Source of the DNA: Apiotrichum sp. Y4204
Taxonomy: Eukaryota > Basidiomycota > Tremellomycetes > Trichosporonales > Trichosporonaceae
DNA: 64,000 nt
Assembly: GCA_025531455.1 (NCBI GenBank)
Contig: JAMYHL010000019.1
Coordinates: forward strand, 558,001 to 622,000
Direction: 5' to 3'
Each line of letters starts with the position of its first letter. Position 1 is the stretch's first letter. Of the stretch, positions 47,696 through 58,628 are shown one piece after another. The translations under genes and the position numbers were made by a program. A model generated the notes under the pieces. It saw only the letters and a list, made by a program, of their open reading frames with translations, searched no databases and was not told where the DNA came from.

Positions 47696-50042
47696 ATGAC
47701 GCCGAGCTCCTCTCCGGCATCGCGGCGCGCTGCGACCCCATCTTCATCCGGCACCGGGGAGGTCGGGACTGCGAGCGGCACCAACAACAGCAAGACTGCC
47801 AAGGGACAGACGTGCGATAACTGTCGGAAACGCAAGGTGGGTGATCCGAGCTGAACATATTCAGGCTTTGCAAACGGGAGCTAGCGCATCCTGAGTCTCA
47901 GCCCTCAGCCCAAGCAGCTGCTCACCCCAGATCAAATGTGTCGACGGCAGGGGAGGACTCGAGCCATGCGTTGGGTGCCGCAATCTCCAGATCGACTGTA
48001 CCTACGACTATGTTCGTAAGAAGCCCGGGAGGAAGAACTCGTGAGTAGGCCGGATTGAATAGGATGTTGGCGGCTGGGACTTAAAGATGACGGCTTGCTG
48101 AACACCCCCAGGTTTGCTCTGGCCCTCAAGAACGCGCAGGCTCAACGGCGGCAACAGGAGGAAGAGCGGCACAATGAACACAGCAGTTCAATAGGACGGA
48201 TCCGCCAGTCTCACCTCCGACAGTCGTACACACCGTATGGAGACAGTGTATTGCGGACGGATGCGCACTCCACTCGACTCGCTGCCTCCCCGCTAGCCGG
48301 TCAGCAGATACCATCGTCGCCAATGTCGAGCATACCGATGGATGGCGAATACGACTCGGTCCACTCTTCCGCAATCTCTAGCTCCTTACGAAGCCCATAC
48401 GGCGCACTCCACAGCTCACGGCCCAGCCCTGGAAACGGAGGACTAAGCTGGCTTAACTCGATATCCATGTTGGACACGTCCATTCTCGGGCCGGGAATGG
48501 ATTTTGGATTTGAGATAGGTAGCCGTACCACTCAGCTAGCGTCGGAGCAGGCGCGGCTACTGTTTCTTGAGTCTCCAGAAACTATCCCCCTTCAAAACTC
48601 GGGAACGACGTCTATTGCAGCGCTTCGAGAAGCCGCGACACTCAAGGAACCGCAGCTAGAGGACGTGACCTCGTGGGCCAACATATCTCATTACATTTCC
48701 CTGTATCTCCAGTTCCTTTATCCCATCCTTCCTCTGGTTCACCGGCCCACATTCGCGGAGAATCTCGCGACACGCCTAGACTTGAGAGATGCCGATTTCC
48801 GCGCACTTCTCCTCAGTATTGTCGCGTTTACCATCTCCCAGCTCCCGACCTCGCGCCTGACGACGGACGTGTTTGATGTCGAGGGTCTCAAACACCTCCA
48901 GCGCAAGTGCCACCGCGCAAGCCAGGCACTCCAGCGCACATATCACGGACAGGTGACTCTCACGCAGATTTGTATCATTATCTTGTGAGGATGGGTGGTT
49001 TCGAACCGTGCTGACAGATGTAGCGACAACTTCTACCTCCTCTCCATTGGATTAACCCACACCGCTGCAGCGAAACTTGGCGAAGCGGTTCAGCTGGCTT
49101 TCAGTCTTGGAATCCACAGCGACAGCCGGACTGCAGCGCTAGGACTCGATCCCGTGGAAGTCCAGCTGCGGCGACGCGTCTTCTGGCAGCTGTACGCGAG
49201 TGACAAGTGCGTTCAAGTGCGGGAAGATTGAGTGCTGATGTCAAGAACCCGTGCGATTCCAGGCAACCCGATGCTGATCAACGACTTCCAGGGCGTCTGC
49301 TCGTACCCCGAGGCAGTAGATGACGACTTTATTACTTCGCAAGGCATGTTCCCACAGCCTCCGACACGCACCTCATTTCTGATCGGGTTTGTCGCTGTTT
49401 CAAAGCTATTTCGAATCTTGTCAGAGTGCTTCTTTCACCACCGCTGCATCCTTTCAGATATGCGCTCAATAAGCCTGGAATGGACAACTGATGCTGAGGA
49501 TCGGGTGCACCAGCTTCTCAATCAGCTACCCGAGGCTATTCAGGATCCCAATACGGTGCGCCTCGAGGCGAGCCGCCAGGTCTTTGCCACGCAGCGCGCG
49601 AATATCCTCATCACGGCCGCGATCGTCAAGTTTGCACTTGTGAGTACGCCTGTGCGATCTCGTCTCACCCCAGTACGACCTCCGCTCAGCGCTTGATGTC
49701 AGTGAAGAGCAACTATCCCGCGAACGCGAGACGATAGCCCGCGAGATCCACAGCCTTCTCATGAGTATCCCTGTCGAGGACTTGGCCTCCAACGGAGAGT
49801 CCGTGCGGGGCAAGGTGTTCCACATCGCGTGTGCCCTCTGCGGCCAGGTGTCGACGCCAGGGACGGACACGGACCTTGTCCGCGACTGGTGTGATATGGT
49901 GAGTGTAGGACCCTGAAGCCATAGCTGAGACCAGTTTTCGGCGATTACATTCGTGCAGATGCCACTGCCGCCGCCGGAGACACCCCTTGATGATAGGGTG
50001 AACGCGCCGCCCCAATCGGAAAGTAATGCTGCAACTGGTTGA
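47696..50042 (+). CDS. Zn2Cys6 fungal-specific transcription factor
   Basis: Seven exons: 47696..47836, 47931..48040, 48112..48984, 49018..49206, 49246..49639, 49674..49898, 49935..50042; 679 residues. Seen: six cysteines at 40, 43, 50, 60, 63 and 70 (C-x2-C-x6-C-x9-C-x2-C-x6-C), followed by the basic stretch VRKKPGRKNS. A Ser-rich linker comes next, then the fungal_trans middle homology region with YLQFLYPILPLVHRPTF, AVQLAFSLGIHSD and RRRVFWQLYASDK. It binds DNA as a regulator; its target is not known. The first intron sits within the zinc cluster. The fourth intron (49207-49245) ends in AAG, supported by frame and by the DKTRAIPGNP joint. Confidence 0.92.
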
Positions 50043-50836
50043 AACAACCGAAGTGCCCTAGAGAGTTGTAACGCCAGTGTTCAATGACCGTCCTCATGCC
50101 GGGCCATGCATAGGAACTATTGTATTGTTGGACCGCGGACCGTTTGTGCTGGTCGAGATCGTCGTGATGCTATGGTGTCTGGCCGGAGGAATGGCGGAAG
50201 ATACTCGGCTAAATTGGTCCACCTTCATCAACCACAGGGCGCCTCCACCTGCTTCATGGACGCGTGTTTGACACTCAATAGATGTGTCTCGCTCAACTCG
50301 CAACATCTGAACATTCCGGATATCGGTCTATTGTCTTTGCCTCCTTCATGGACTGTCACATAGCCTTTAAGGAGCCGAATTCGGGGCGGCGATCCAGGCA
50401 GTCATCGAAGAAGGGGCCCGTCGGCACGCCCCTGTTGTCTCCCAACACCCGCTTCACCCGTGAGACTATGTGTATATGTGGAACAGTGCTTGATGGGCGC
50501 AGCGTGTCATGCAGGCTGCTTAGGCCTTGCAGCCTTGCAGTGTGCATAACGTGTGGTGCCAAAAGTAAGCGCCTTGCAGACAGAGTGAAGGAAGGACGAA
50601 GGCGGATGCACATCAGCCGCGTCCGCCGCGTCCAAGCATTAAGGGCAGCCCTAAGCGCTCCGTGGTACATACATTGAAGTACCCAAGTCTTCTTTTGATC
50701 CTTTTATGGAGAGATGCCAACCTTGTCATTCTTTCTTGTTTTGTTTTCATTCCTCCTTCTTCTTTCTCTTCTATTCCCATTCTCTTTCACCATCTCTCTC
50801 CTTCTCTTTTATTGGGCGCTTCCTCCTTTTCTCCCC

Positions 50837-50874
<38 letters not shown>

Positions 50875-51076
50875 TTTATCCTCACTCTCCATCGATTAAT
50901 CTTTCCCCCTCTTCCATCATTACCCCACCCTTCTCTCTCCATCACCCGCTCTTTGTCTGTCACCTCTCACACATATTCAACCACTGCCGTCCTTCCGTGC
51001 CGTCAGATACCTCGCTAAATTTACCGTTTCCTCCCAGTTCGCCCTTCTTCGCATCCACTGAGGTCGAGCGACACTA
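50043..51076. other. Intergenic, Zn2Cys6 gene to unknown gene
   Basis: About 1 kb without a supported gene. The last 350 bp form a CT-rich leader with a CT microsatellite (50845-50869), as in the leader of the kinase gene. Confidence 0.5.
50845..50869. repeat. CT dinucleotide microsatellite
   Basis: About twelve CT units in a pyrimidine-rich leader about 210 bp before the start codon at 51077. Confidence 0.85.
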
Positions 51077-52569
51077 ATGTACTCTTACTATTCAAACTAT
51101 TTCATCAGGTTCCCCACATGGGAGGACCGTCCCGAGGTGCGAGACCTCGCCCACCGCGTCTGGTCCATTCCGCATCTTCGTCGATCGATCATCGCCGAGC
51201 TGTCTGATGTCGATTATCAACAGCCTCCCCCGTTTTTGTTGAGATTTCCCCCTCGCAAGGCTGTCGAGCTTTTGACTCTCGACCGCGCCACGTTCTTTGA
51301 CGCTGTCGATGTCGTCTATCATTCCATCAAGCTCAGCAAATACCTCTCGCATTATAGTTCGCCCTTAACACCTCTAGTAAGTACAGTGTACCCCGTCATT
51401 AGCGACTAGAAAGCGTGCTGTAAGCGAGCCAGCTTCTTGTGCTGTCGCATGTTGCACCGTCGCATTTTGTCTTGTCACCTACTTTACACAGGTTCATCCT
51501 CCCCCCCCCTCTAACACAAAGCTTACCTCGGGCTCGGCTCGAGCTGTACCGCCATAGTGTGAGGTATATTGATCTCCGTGGCAGTCTTCCGTTGTGCGTA
51601 GGTCTTCAAGGCGGTTTCCCTGCACTTCTTGAGCGCTTCCCTCGTCTTCAGGGAATTGTATGGGAACTTCACGAGTCCCCCGCCACGATGACCCGCACCA
51701 TTGCAAACGGGGAGCCAGCTTTCGACATTACAATCAAGTCTGAGATCTTTAACGGCACTGGAAATCCGGCGCGGCTAGCTCGATACGCTCACGGCATTCC
51801 AGGCCAGGTTCAATTAAACTATGACCTTCACGTCGTTATGCTGCCACGGCTCTGCAAGTCTCTCGAAAGCCGGATTCGGCCAATTCTTCTCGAAAGCATC
51901 AAAACGCTCTGCTTTGGACAGAACGATATGATAGACCCGAATTTAGGTGACACAACGCTTCTCTCCTTGCAGAAGATTCTCTCAGCACGGGCTGCCGTCG
52001 GGTCTCAACGCATTCCTACACTTCGGTTATATCCAATCATATCCTTCAACAGTTTTCACACCCTCACGGACGCAGTCGGTCTGGACGTTGAAGATCTCGA
52101 CGCCGCCGTGCATTTGGACTGTTCGAAAGAGACACTGGCGGATCTTCTTGCCAACTTCAAGTGGTCACGGTACAAGCGCCTTCGTAGACTCAAACTCACC
52201 GTCTGTCTCCAGGTGGAGAACTGGCCCTCACTGGAGCACGTGTGTTATCCCGCAGGCTCCTCCCAACGGTTAAATGTCGATCCTCCTGTCTACACAGGCG
52301 ATCTCGACCAGTTCATTCTCTCTTTGCAGGCCGATGTGGACGACGACTATTTGTATCACGCCCAATCCCGACGGTCCTGGGTGCTCAACTACCTCCCCAA
52401 ACCCAGCGAGATCGTCAACTCCATTATTGCCATTGCCGGCACTTCAGCGCACATTTCCTGTGAATGGGACGAGGATGCAATGCCCAGGCCCGATTTCACG
52501 CCCTATTCCTTGTGCTGTTGCCCGCATAACCATCTTATGGAGACGGAGCTCGCGAAGCACACACATTAG
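51077..52569 (+). CDS. Unknown protein, possibly of a lineage-specific family
   Basis: Two exons, 51077..51376 and 51433..52569, give 478 residues; a 56-nt intron (GTAAGT...GCCAG) lies between codons and joins SPLTPL to LLVLSHVAPSHF. Seen: N-terminal helical stretch with RDLAHRVWSIPHLRRSII; then leucine-rich alternating segments with RYIDLRGSLPLCVGL, LLESIKTLCFG and LRRLKLTVCL. The pattern resembles the leucine-rich tails of fungal F-box-like proteins, but I see no clear F-box. No catalytic motif. The C-terminus has a CCCPH cluster. A second stop-free joint in the intron gives confidence in the splicing. Function not assignable. Confidence 0.7.
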
Positions 52570-53067
52570 CAGCAGCCGAGCTGGAAGCGGAGCCCGCGTA
52601 ACGATTGAGCAATTCAAAGATGTCGACAAGCAGAACGAGGGCGCGAACTTCAGACCCGTGGCAAGCTGGCAAGACTAGAGTACGACAGAAACCGTCACAC
52701 GAGCGAAGCGATTTATTACTGTATTGCGAGAAGATTCAGTATCGCGGGATTAACTAAGTGTTTGTACTTGATTGAGATGTATCGACAGCATTGGGTCCGC
52801 GATAGGCCAACAAATTTCAGGTGATACAGTATGGGACTTTTTCATCTAACGAACCATGGCTGTTGTATGTGGCAAGACGTCTGTGATTCATGAACCCACG
52901 ATCACACGATGGGGCTTGAGCGTTTCAACCCGCTGGTCTTCTTCTCTGGGAATGGGGAGCTCCGCGTGTGGCCCCGCGCTCACGTTCGCGGTCTCGCGGT
53001 CTCGGCACCCAGCGTACCTCAGCGCGCCGGCGCTACGGCCCGTTCAGTCCACAAAAAACAGAAGACA
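52570..53067. other. Intergenic, unknown gene to tRNA-Gln
   Basis: About 500 bp with no gene. The Pol III terminator of the minus-strand tRNA (A6 on the plus strand, 53053-53058) is at its right end. Confidence 0.5.
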
Positions 53068-53164
53068 AGGTCCCACTGGGAATCGAACCCAGATTACAAG
53101 AACGACTTTCCGTTTATAGGGGAGAAATCAGAATCTTATGTACTAACCGTTATACGATGGAACC
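53068..53164 (-). tRNA. tRNA-Gln(CTG) with a 25-nt intron
   Basis: Read on the minus strand: acceptor GGTTCCA/TGGGACC, D arm with AACGGTTAGTAC, anticodon stem TAAGA/TCTTG with loop TT-CTG-A, T arm CTGGG-TTCGATT-CCCAG, discriminator T as usual for eukaryotic tRNA-Gln. A 25-nt intron follows base 37. A T6 terminator follows 9 nt downstream. Confidence 0.93.
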
Positions 53165-53768
53165 ACTAATAGTTCCGGAGCACGTGATTTCCCGCCCCCG
53201 GAGATCGCATCCATCTCCGTGCCAGCTGCATGTGGCCCCCACGCGATGAACTGCGAATGCCCAAGTTCCAAATGTACTTGAAACTACCGTGGAGTGCTGC
53301 GAGGCAGGTGCGCATCCGTCTGGCCTTCCGGGTGGCGGGAATGGCAGAAGAGAGCAAAAGCAAAGACATTCGACCCCTGTCCGGCTCAAACTGCCGACCC
53401 CGCCGTGAACAGACAAGTTGCTGTCCATTGGTACGATAATACTGGCGAAGAGGATGGAGGAGAAAGTCGAGGTGCGTCGCGGCGCAAGGCTCAAAGCGGG
53501 GGTGCAGACGACGAGGAGGTGGGGCGAGGACCGGCGGACCTAGGGCACGACACTGTCCGCCTGGCGAGTAGGTAATATGTCCCATCAATGAGTAATTGCA
53601 AAAGAGGAGGAGCGTCCAGGATTGCTGTTAGTTAACAATCAGCAGCCACAACAGCCTGGACCCCGTTAGTATTCCCAGACCGCACAGATACTGGTACATG
53701 CACTCTCCGTCTTGACAACCCTAACTCGAGACTTGACACTCGGGGACAACACTGCCTATGGCAGCCTT
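53165..53768. other. Intergenic, tRNA-Gln to low-complexity gene
   Basis: About 600 bp without a supported gene; frames on either strand are short and domain-free. Its right end is probably the 3' untranslated region of the next minus-strand gene. Confidence 0.5.
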
Positions 53769-54867
53769 CTACTTGACAGCAGCCTTGCCGACGGCCCAGA
53801 TACCCTTGCCGGTATACTTGATCGCCCCGCCTGCCGCCTTGGCCGCGCCACTGCCGACGGTGGTCAACGCCTGCTGTCAGTCCCATCTCTTCTGTTACAC
53901 CCACTTTATCACGCTTGCTCGCGTCGTTGACCGAGTCCCATCCCTCCCGGGCCGCCTGGCTGGTGGACTGCCACGCGGTCGCGGCGCCCGTGCTCGTGCT
54001 CGTCCACGCAGAGTTGAGCCCCTCGGACGCCCACGCACCCCACGACTGCGCCGGCTTGCCATCCTCGGGCTCGCGCTCCGACGGCGGAATGTACCGCCCC
54101 GTCGTGGGATCGCGCGAGGCGCGCGCGACAGCCGCACGCTCAGAGGGCGGGATGTACCGCCCGGTCACGGGGTCGCGGGACGCGTGCAGCTGCCGGCCCT
54201 TGTCGTGCCGGTCGTGCCCTTGCGCGTGGTCAGTGCGCCCGCCAGTCCACCCGTGCCCGTGCTTGTCCGCTCCCGAAGAAGTAGACCCCGCAGGCGACGC
54301 CGTGCGAGGAGGTTCCGGCTCGTGCCGCTCGTGTCGCCCAAACCAACCGCGTTTCTGCTCAGCTGGCGCTGGCGCCCCGTGCGCGCCACCGGGCAAGCTT
54401 GCGTTCGAGTTTGAGCCTGGGTGCGCGTTCTTGTTTCCAAATCCCCATCGCGATCCTGATCCCGATCCCGAGCCCGAGTTTGCGGGCGGGGGGATCTCCG
54501 AGTCCGAACCGCGCGTCCAGCACGACGGGCCCCCGCCAACAGGCGGGGTGGACTGGGAGTAGCCCGAGTGCGGGCGGTCGTACGAGTCGTGGCTGTATTC
54601 GGGCTCGGCGTGCATCTTGTTCTGAACGCTCCCCGACCATCCCTTGCGCTGCTGCTGCTGGGGCTGCGGGGGAGCGTGGTGGTACTGTGCTGGAGGAGGT
54701 GGCGGGGAGCCGTAGCCACCGTCCGCGTTGCCGTACGACCCATACCCGCCCGCAGAGGAGTAGGACATGCCTGGCGGGGGAGGGGGCGGGACGGGGGGTG
54801 CCTTCTTCGCGCCCTTGCGCAGCTCTTTGAGCGACTTGTAGGTCGTGGGTTTGTGCAGGTCGGACAT
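53769..54867 (-). CDS. Low-complexity protein with duplicated GRYIPPSER motif
   Basis: Two exons, complement(53905..54867) and complement(53769..53870), give 354 residues; a 34-nt intron lies between codons. The last exon must be read in the spliced frame, which ends AAGGAIKYTGKGIWAVGKAAVK-stop. Seen: MSDLHKPTTYKSLKELRKGA at the start, Pro/Gly/Tyr-rich and Gln-rich stretches, a His/Arg-rich middle, and a 15-residue motif SRDPxTGRYIPPSER twice, 21 residues apart (230-244 and 251-265). The C-terminal 80 residues alternate Ala/Trp/Ser in amphipathic helices (WGAWASEGLNSAWTSTS), reminiscent of senescence or LEA-like helices. No known domain; function unknown. Confidence 0.75.
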
Positions 54868-55279
54868 GGGGAGTTGGGAGGTGAGTGGTAGTGTTAGGGT
54901 GAGGGTGGGATTTGTGTCGTTTCCGACCGGTATTGGTGTCCCCGAGAGAAAGGCGAAAAGTGGGACGAAGCCGAGACAAACAAGAGAGAGGAGTGATATA
55001 GATGTGGATGTGGATGTGACAATGACAAGAAGTGAAACACTGCAAAAGTGCTCTCGATAGAGATGAAATGTACGTTATGTGCTCATCGACAGAGACAACG
55101 TCGGCCCCACTTTGGGTTCTCTGGGCGACTCGGCTTGGCACTGCCGTCCAACCTCCGGGGAGTCCAGCGGAGATGCACATAATCTCCGCTCGCCACTCGA
55201 ACGGCACGAGGTCATGGACAACGAACAACATGGCAACAACGACATCATCTCTGCTCTACACACCACACGACACTCCAGA
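54868..55279. other. Divergent promoter region, low-complexity gene / RING-CH gene
   Basis: 412 bp between divergent start codons. An in-frame upstream ATG at 55214 could extend the RING-CH protein by 22 residues. No other element stands out. Confidence 0.5.
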
Positions 55280-56980
55280 ATGACTGACACGGCCGAAATC
55301 GACGAGGCGCGCGTAGAGGACGTCCTCCGCCGCTCTCTCTCTCTATCGCGGGAGGACTCTGCCGAGCCGCAACTGCTGCCGCAGCGGGAGCCGTCACCAC
55401 AACGGAAGCCGCAACTGCCCGATATGGCTGACGTGGGCCGCAGCGCGAGCGCAATGTCGGGGACGGAAGCGTGGCCGAAGTTGGAAGATGAGAACGACAA
55501 TGCAGGCGTTCCGCACACGCCGAACGATCCGCCAGATGACGAGACGAAACCCGACCCCGGTCTACCGGTACTCGACCTGGAGGCCGAGATCAAGCCGACA
55601 GTGGACCGCGAGACGCCCCTCCGCGAGCTTGGCGACACCCCACCACCAGATCAGGAGACACCATGGTCGCCGTCTCGAGAATCTCCCGCAACGCCTGCAA
55701 CCCCCAGAACTCCCATCACGCCGGAACCGCCAGAGGACGGGCGGCAGTGCCGCATCTGCCTGGGCGGCGTGGAGGACGAAGGCGAGCTCGGGCGGCTGAT
55801 TAGTCCGTGTCTCTGTGCGGGGAGTATGCGCGTGAGTTCTGAACCGCGGAGCGAGAAGAATCGCTGACCACAGTATGTACACGGTATGTGAACACTGCTG
55901 ACCGTCACCGGCCTGACTTTAGTGAACTGCATCAACGAGTGGCGCGGCGCGGGCGCCAATGCCGTGAGTTGATGGAGGGAATCTACAGTAGTTGCTGACC
56001 CCAGAAATCTTTTATGGGTAAATGACTTTCTCTCTGCTCTCTGTCTTCTTATTCTTACTCCAGAATGCCCGCAGTGCGGGTACGAGTACCACATCCGTCG
56101 TACAGCGATGGTGGGGATCGCGACGTCGCGCCCCCTGCTTTTACTCCTCACATCGGTCATCTTTTTCAGCGCGACGATGCTGGCAGGTCATTTGATGCTG
56201 AAATATCTTGTCGCCGTGATCCAGGCAGAAGAAGCGCTGAAGGCTGCAGCGGGCACAACGAAGAAGAAAGCACGCAAAAGAGACGACGAGTGGGAGTACC
56301 AGACCAACATCATTTTCCTTGGCGGCACGGCGCTCATCTACGATATCGTCGCCGAGGCCGTGCAGACCTTTGTGATTATTGCAGGGGACGTTTACGACTA
56401 TTTTTCTGACGGGGGCCGCTTGTCCAACTTTATGCTCTACATCCTCGTCCGCCTTCTTCTCGGCCTTGCCCTCCTCGGCTCGGTCTCGGGTCTCACCCTC
56501 CTCGCCTCTCTCTCCCTCTTCGCCCCCATGCAGATCATGTACGCGCTGCGGGGCACAGGACTGTTTGACGGTCTCCGCCGGCGCGTAAAGGACCGCAACC
56601 TCACCATCCTCGTCGTCCTCTTCGTCGCGGTGGGGATCGTCAACTCGGTTGTCCAGGTGTACGATTTCGTGCGCTCCGTCACGGCCAAGGTGCTGCGGTA
56701 CGTCGAGACGCAGATTGTCGAGGTGCACTCCCCAGAGGCGCGTGCTGCGAGACGCCAGAACGAGCGCCACGCCGGCTGGTGGGAGCGCTGGTGGGCCGAG
56801 CGCCGCTGGCGGACGGCCGAGGGATGGCGCGAAGTCGCGCTGCGTGCCCGTATTGCGGTGAAAGAGTGGTTGCGGCAGTGGAAAAATGCGATTGCGGCGG
56901 GGTTTGCGGGCGAGCATGAGCCGCAACCGCAGCCGCAGCCGCTGCCTCGGCGCCGGGGCGTGTGGACGTGGGTAGGATAG
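55280..56980 (+). CDS. Membrane RING-CH (MARCH-type) E3 ubiquitin ligase
   Basis: Five exons: 55280..55831, 55874..55883, 55923..55963, 56005..56017, 56064..56980; 510 residues. Exons 2 and 4 are only 10 and 13 nt. Splicing builds a C4HC3 RING-CH domain: C157, C160, C177, C179, H187, C190, C207, C210 (CRIC, CLC, YVHVNC, CPQC). Known role: transfer of ubiquitin to membrane proteins. Downstream are several membrane segments (for example PLLLLLTSVIFFSATMLAGHL, LSNFMLYILVRLLLGLALLG, LTILVVLFVAVGIVNSVV) and a Trp/Arg-rich cytosolic tail. The N-terminus (1-150) is acidic and Pro-rich. An alternative start is at 55214. Confidence 0.9.
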
Positions 56981-57428
56981 TGGCTCGTGGGCGGAACGGT
57001 ATGCCCGGAGAGCGGATACGTCGTGAATGAGTAACTAGGGTTGTAAAATAGGGCTTGGCGCAGCATCGGGACGAAGACATCATATGTAGCATGCAGCCAT
57101 GGCAGAGAGCCAAATCAGAATTAGAGGAGACTCGCGACGAAGACCCAGGCCTGCAATCCCAAGCGACAACCGCTCTCCCCGTGCTTTCCGACAGGGCATG
57201 CGGCACTTGCTCATTCTTGTATCGATCCAAGACATACATCCATACAAAAACACAACCAGAAAATCCTCCTCAGCATCAATAAAACTCTGATCACACAAAC
57301 GCAGGCAGGGAATCAACGACCGCCTCGGCGACAGCGCCCGCCGCGGTGGCGTGTCGGTGCTTGTGCCGCTTGTTCGCGAGGTGATAGTCGCCAAAGAGCA
57401 CCCTAGCGTAAGCGCCGAGCTCAAGCGG
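56981..57428. other. Convergent intergenic region after the RING-CH gene
   Basis: About 450 bp without a supported gene, between the convergent 3' ends of the RING-CH gene and the small membrane protein gene. Confidence 0.5.
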
Positions 57429-57833
57429 TCAAGCGCTGGGGAGCGAGAGGTACACGCCCGCGGGGACGACTAACCCGACAACGAGGTAAATCATGGCAGC
57501 CCAGAAGAGCGCGCCGAGGAAGCGGCGCCGGGCGCGCGCCACCGCCAGGTCGTGGGGCGTGAGCACAATCACCATCCCGGCGCCCTGTGCGAGCAGCGGC
57601 GTCTGCTGGGGGTACTGGCTGCCGTGGTGGCCGTGGCCGTGGCCGTGGTGGCGCGACGAGGAGGGGGCCGCGCCGGGGGGTCCCGAGTCTGGAGTCAGCG
57701 AGACAAGACGACGCGCGGCCTCGAAGAGATGCGATGGGAAGGCTCATCTCTCTTGTTTTGGCGACGAAGACTCACACGGCGGGGGATCGGCGGCCGCGGC
57801 CTGGGCGTACGACTTGTTCTTTGGCGACGACAT
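57429..57833 (-). CDS. Small membrane protein, function unknown
   Basis: Two exons, complement(57776..57833) and complement(57429..57688), give 105 residues; the 87-nt intron splits a Tyr codon. Seen: MSSPKNKSYAQAAAADPPP, a His/Gly repeat (HHGHGHGHHG), then MVIVLTPHDLAVARARRRF and one hydrophobic segment LGALFWAAMIYLVVGLVVPA at about residues 77-96. The layout resembles small fungal one-pass proteins whose function is not known. The His-Gly run could bind metal, but this is speculation. Confidence 0.7.
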
Positions 57834-58263
57834 TGTGGATGCGGATGTGGGATGGTGAGGAGGATGGTTGTGATGGTGAGGAGTGGTTGTGGTTGTGGTT
57901 GTCGTCGTCATTGTCTGCCTCTGGATGGCAGCGCATGGATCCGCGCGCGAGGCAGCTGGGTGGCGAATATTTGATTCCGCTGATCGGCAGGCAACATTGT
58001 GGCTGATTAATGACGTCAGGAGAAGTGTCATCTCCCGATATGCGACTTCCAGAGATGCGGCCTCGGCTGCGGCATACTCTGGATCTTTGTGTTTCGGTGT
58101 CGGCGATGGGGAGCGCGGAATAACAATAGCATAATCAGCTGACTGGACTGCCCCTCGGCGTTCTTCTATGCAGCTTGTAGCTGATTGCAATAAGGTTACT
58201 TCCGGCGGTGAGATGCGGCCATTAGTTGATTGTGTTATCCGCCTGGCCGGCCCAGAGAGACGC

Positions 58264-58343
58264 TAGTCGCCGCACTAAGGGCCGAGTGGTGCGGGTGGTT
58301 AATTCGCCGCGGATACCCGTGCTCCCAGCGAATGCGGCGACTA
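58264..58343. repeat. 11-bp inverted repeat in the MFS promoter
   Basis: TAGTCGCCGCA at 58264-58274 and its exact reverse complement at 58333-58343, separated by 58 bp, about 285-365 bp before the MFS start. Possible pair of binding sites for one regulator. Confidence 0.75.
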
Positions 58344-58511
58344 ACGCGACTCCAGTTTACAGCGATTGGTAAGATGTGCACATTTCCCTGTGCAGAATCT
58401 GCGGCTTACTCTTATCCTACCATCTCGATCCGACGTCCACATATCGCCGAAGATTGTGCTCGACCTCGGGAAAGTCTGGCGCGACGCGTCGAGGGCCGGG
58501 AGATGGAACGA

Positions 58512-58518
58512 TATATAA
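58512..58518 (+). promoter_or_regulatory. TATA box of the MFS gene
   Basis: TATATAA, about 111-117 bp before the start codon at 58629; position and sequence suit a TATA-containing regulated promoter. Confidence 0.65.
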
Positions 58519-58628
58519 CGGGCGAGGGGGGCTCGGGAGTCGATTCCCAGACATTGACTATCCAAGCTACACACAACACGCTACACACGCAGAACTGAAC
58601 TGAAAGGGACAGCATTATCGCAAGCACC

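Larger units (their letters stand above)
57834..58628. other. Divergent promoter region, small membrane protein / MFS gene
   Basis: 795 bp with no gene. It carries a TATA box and an 11-bp inverted repeat before the MFS gene and GGTTGTGGTTGTGGTTGTCGTCG-type repeats in 57886-57911, near the small gene. Confidence 0.55.
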
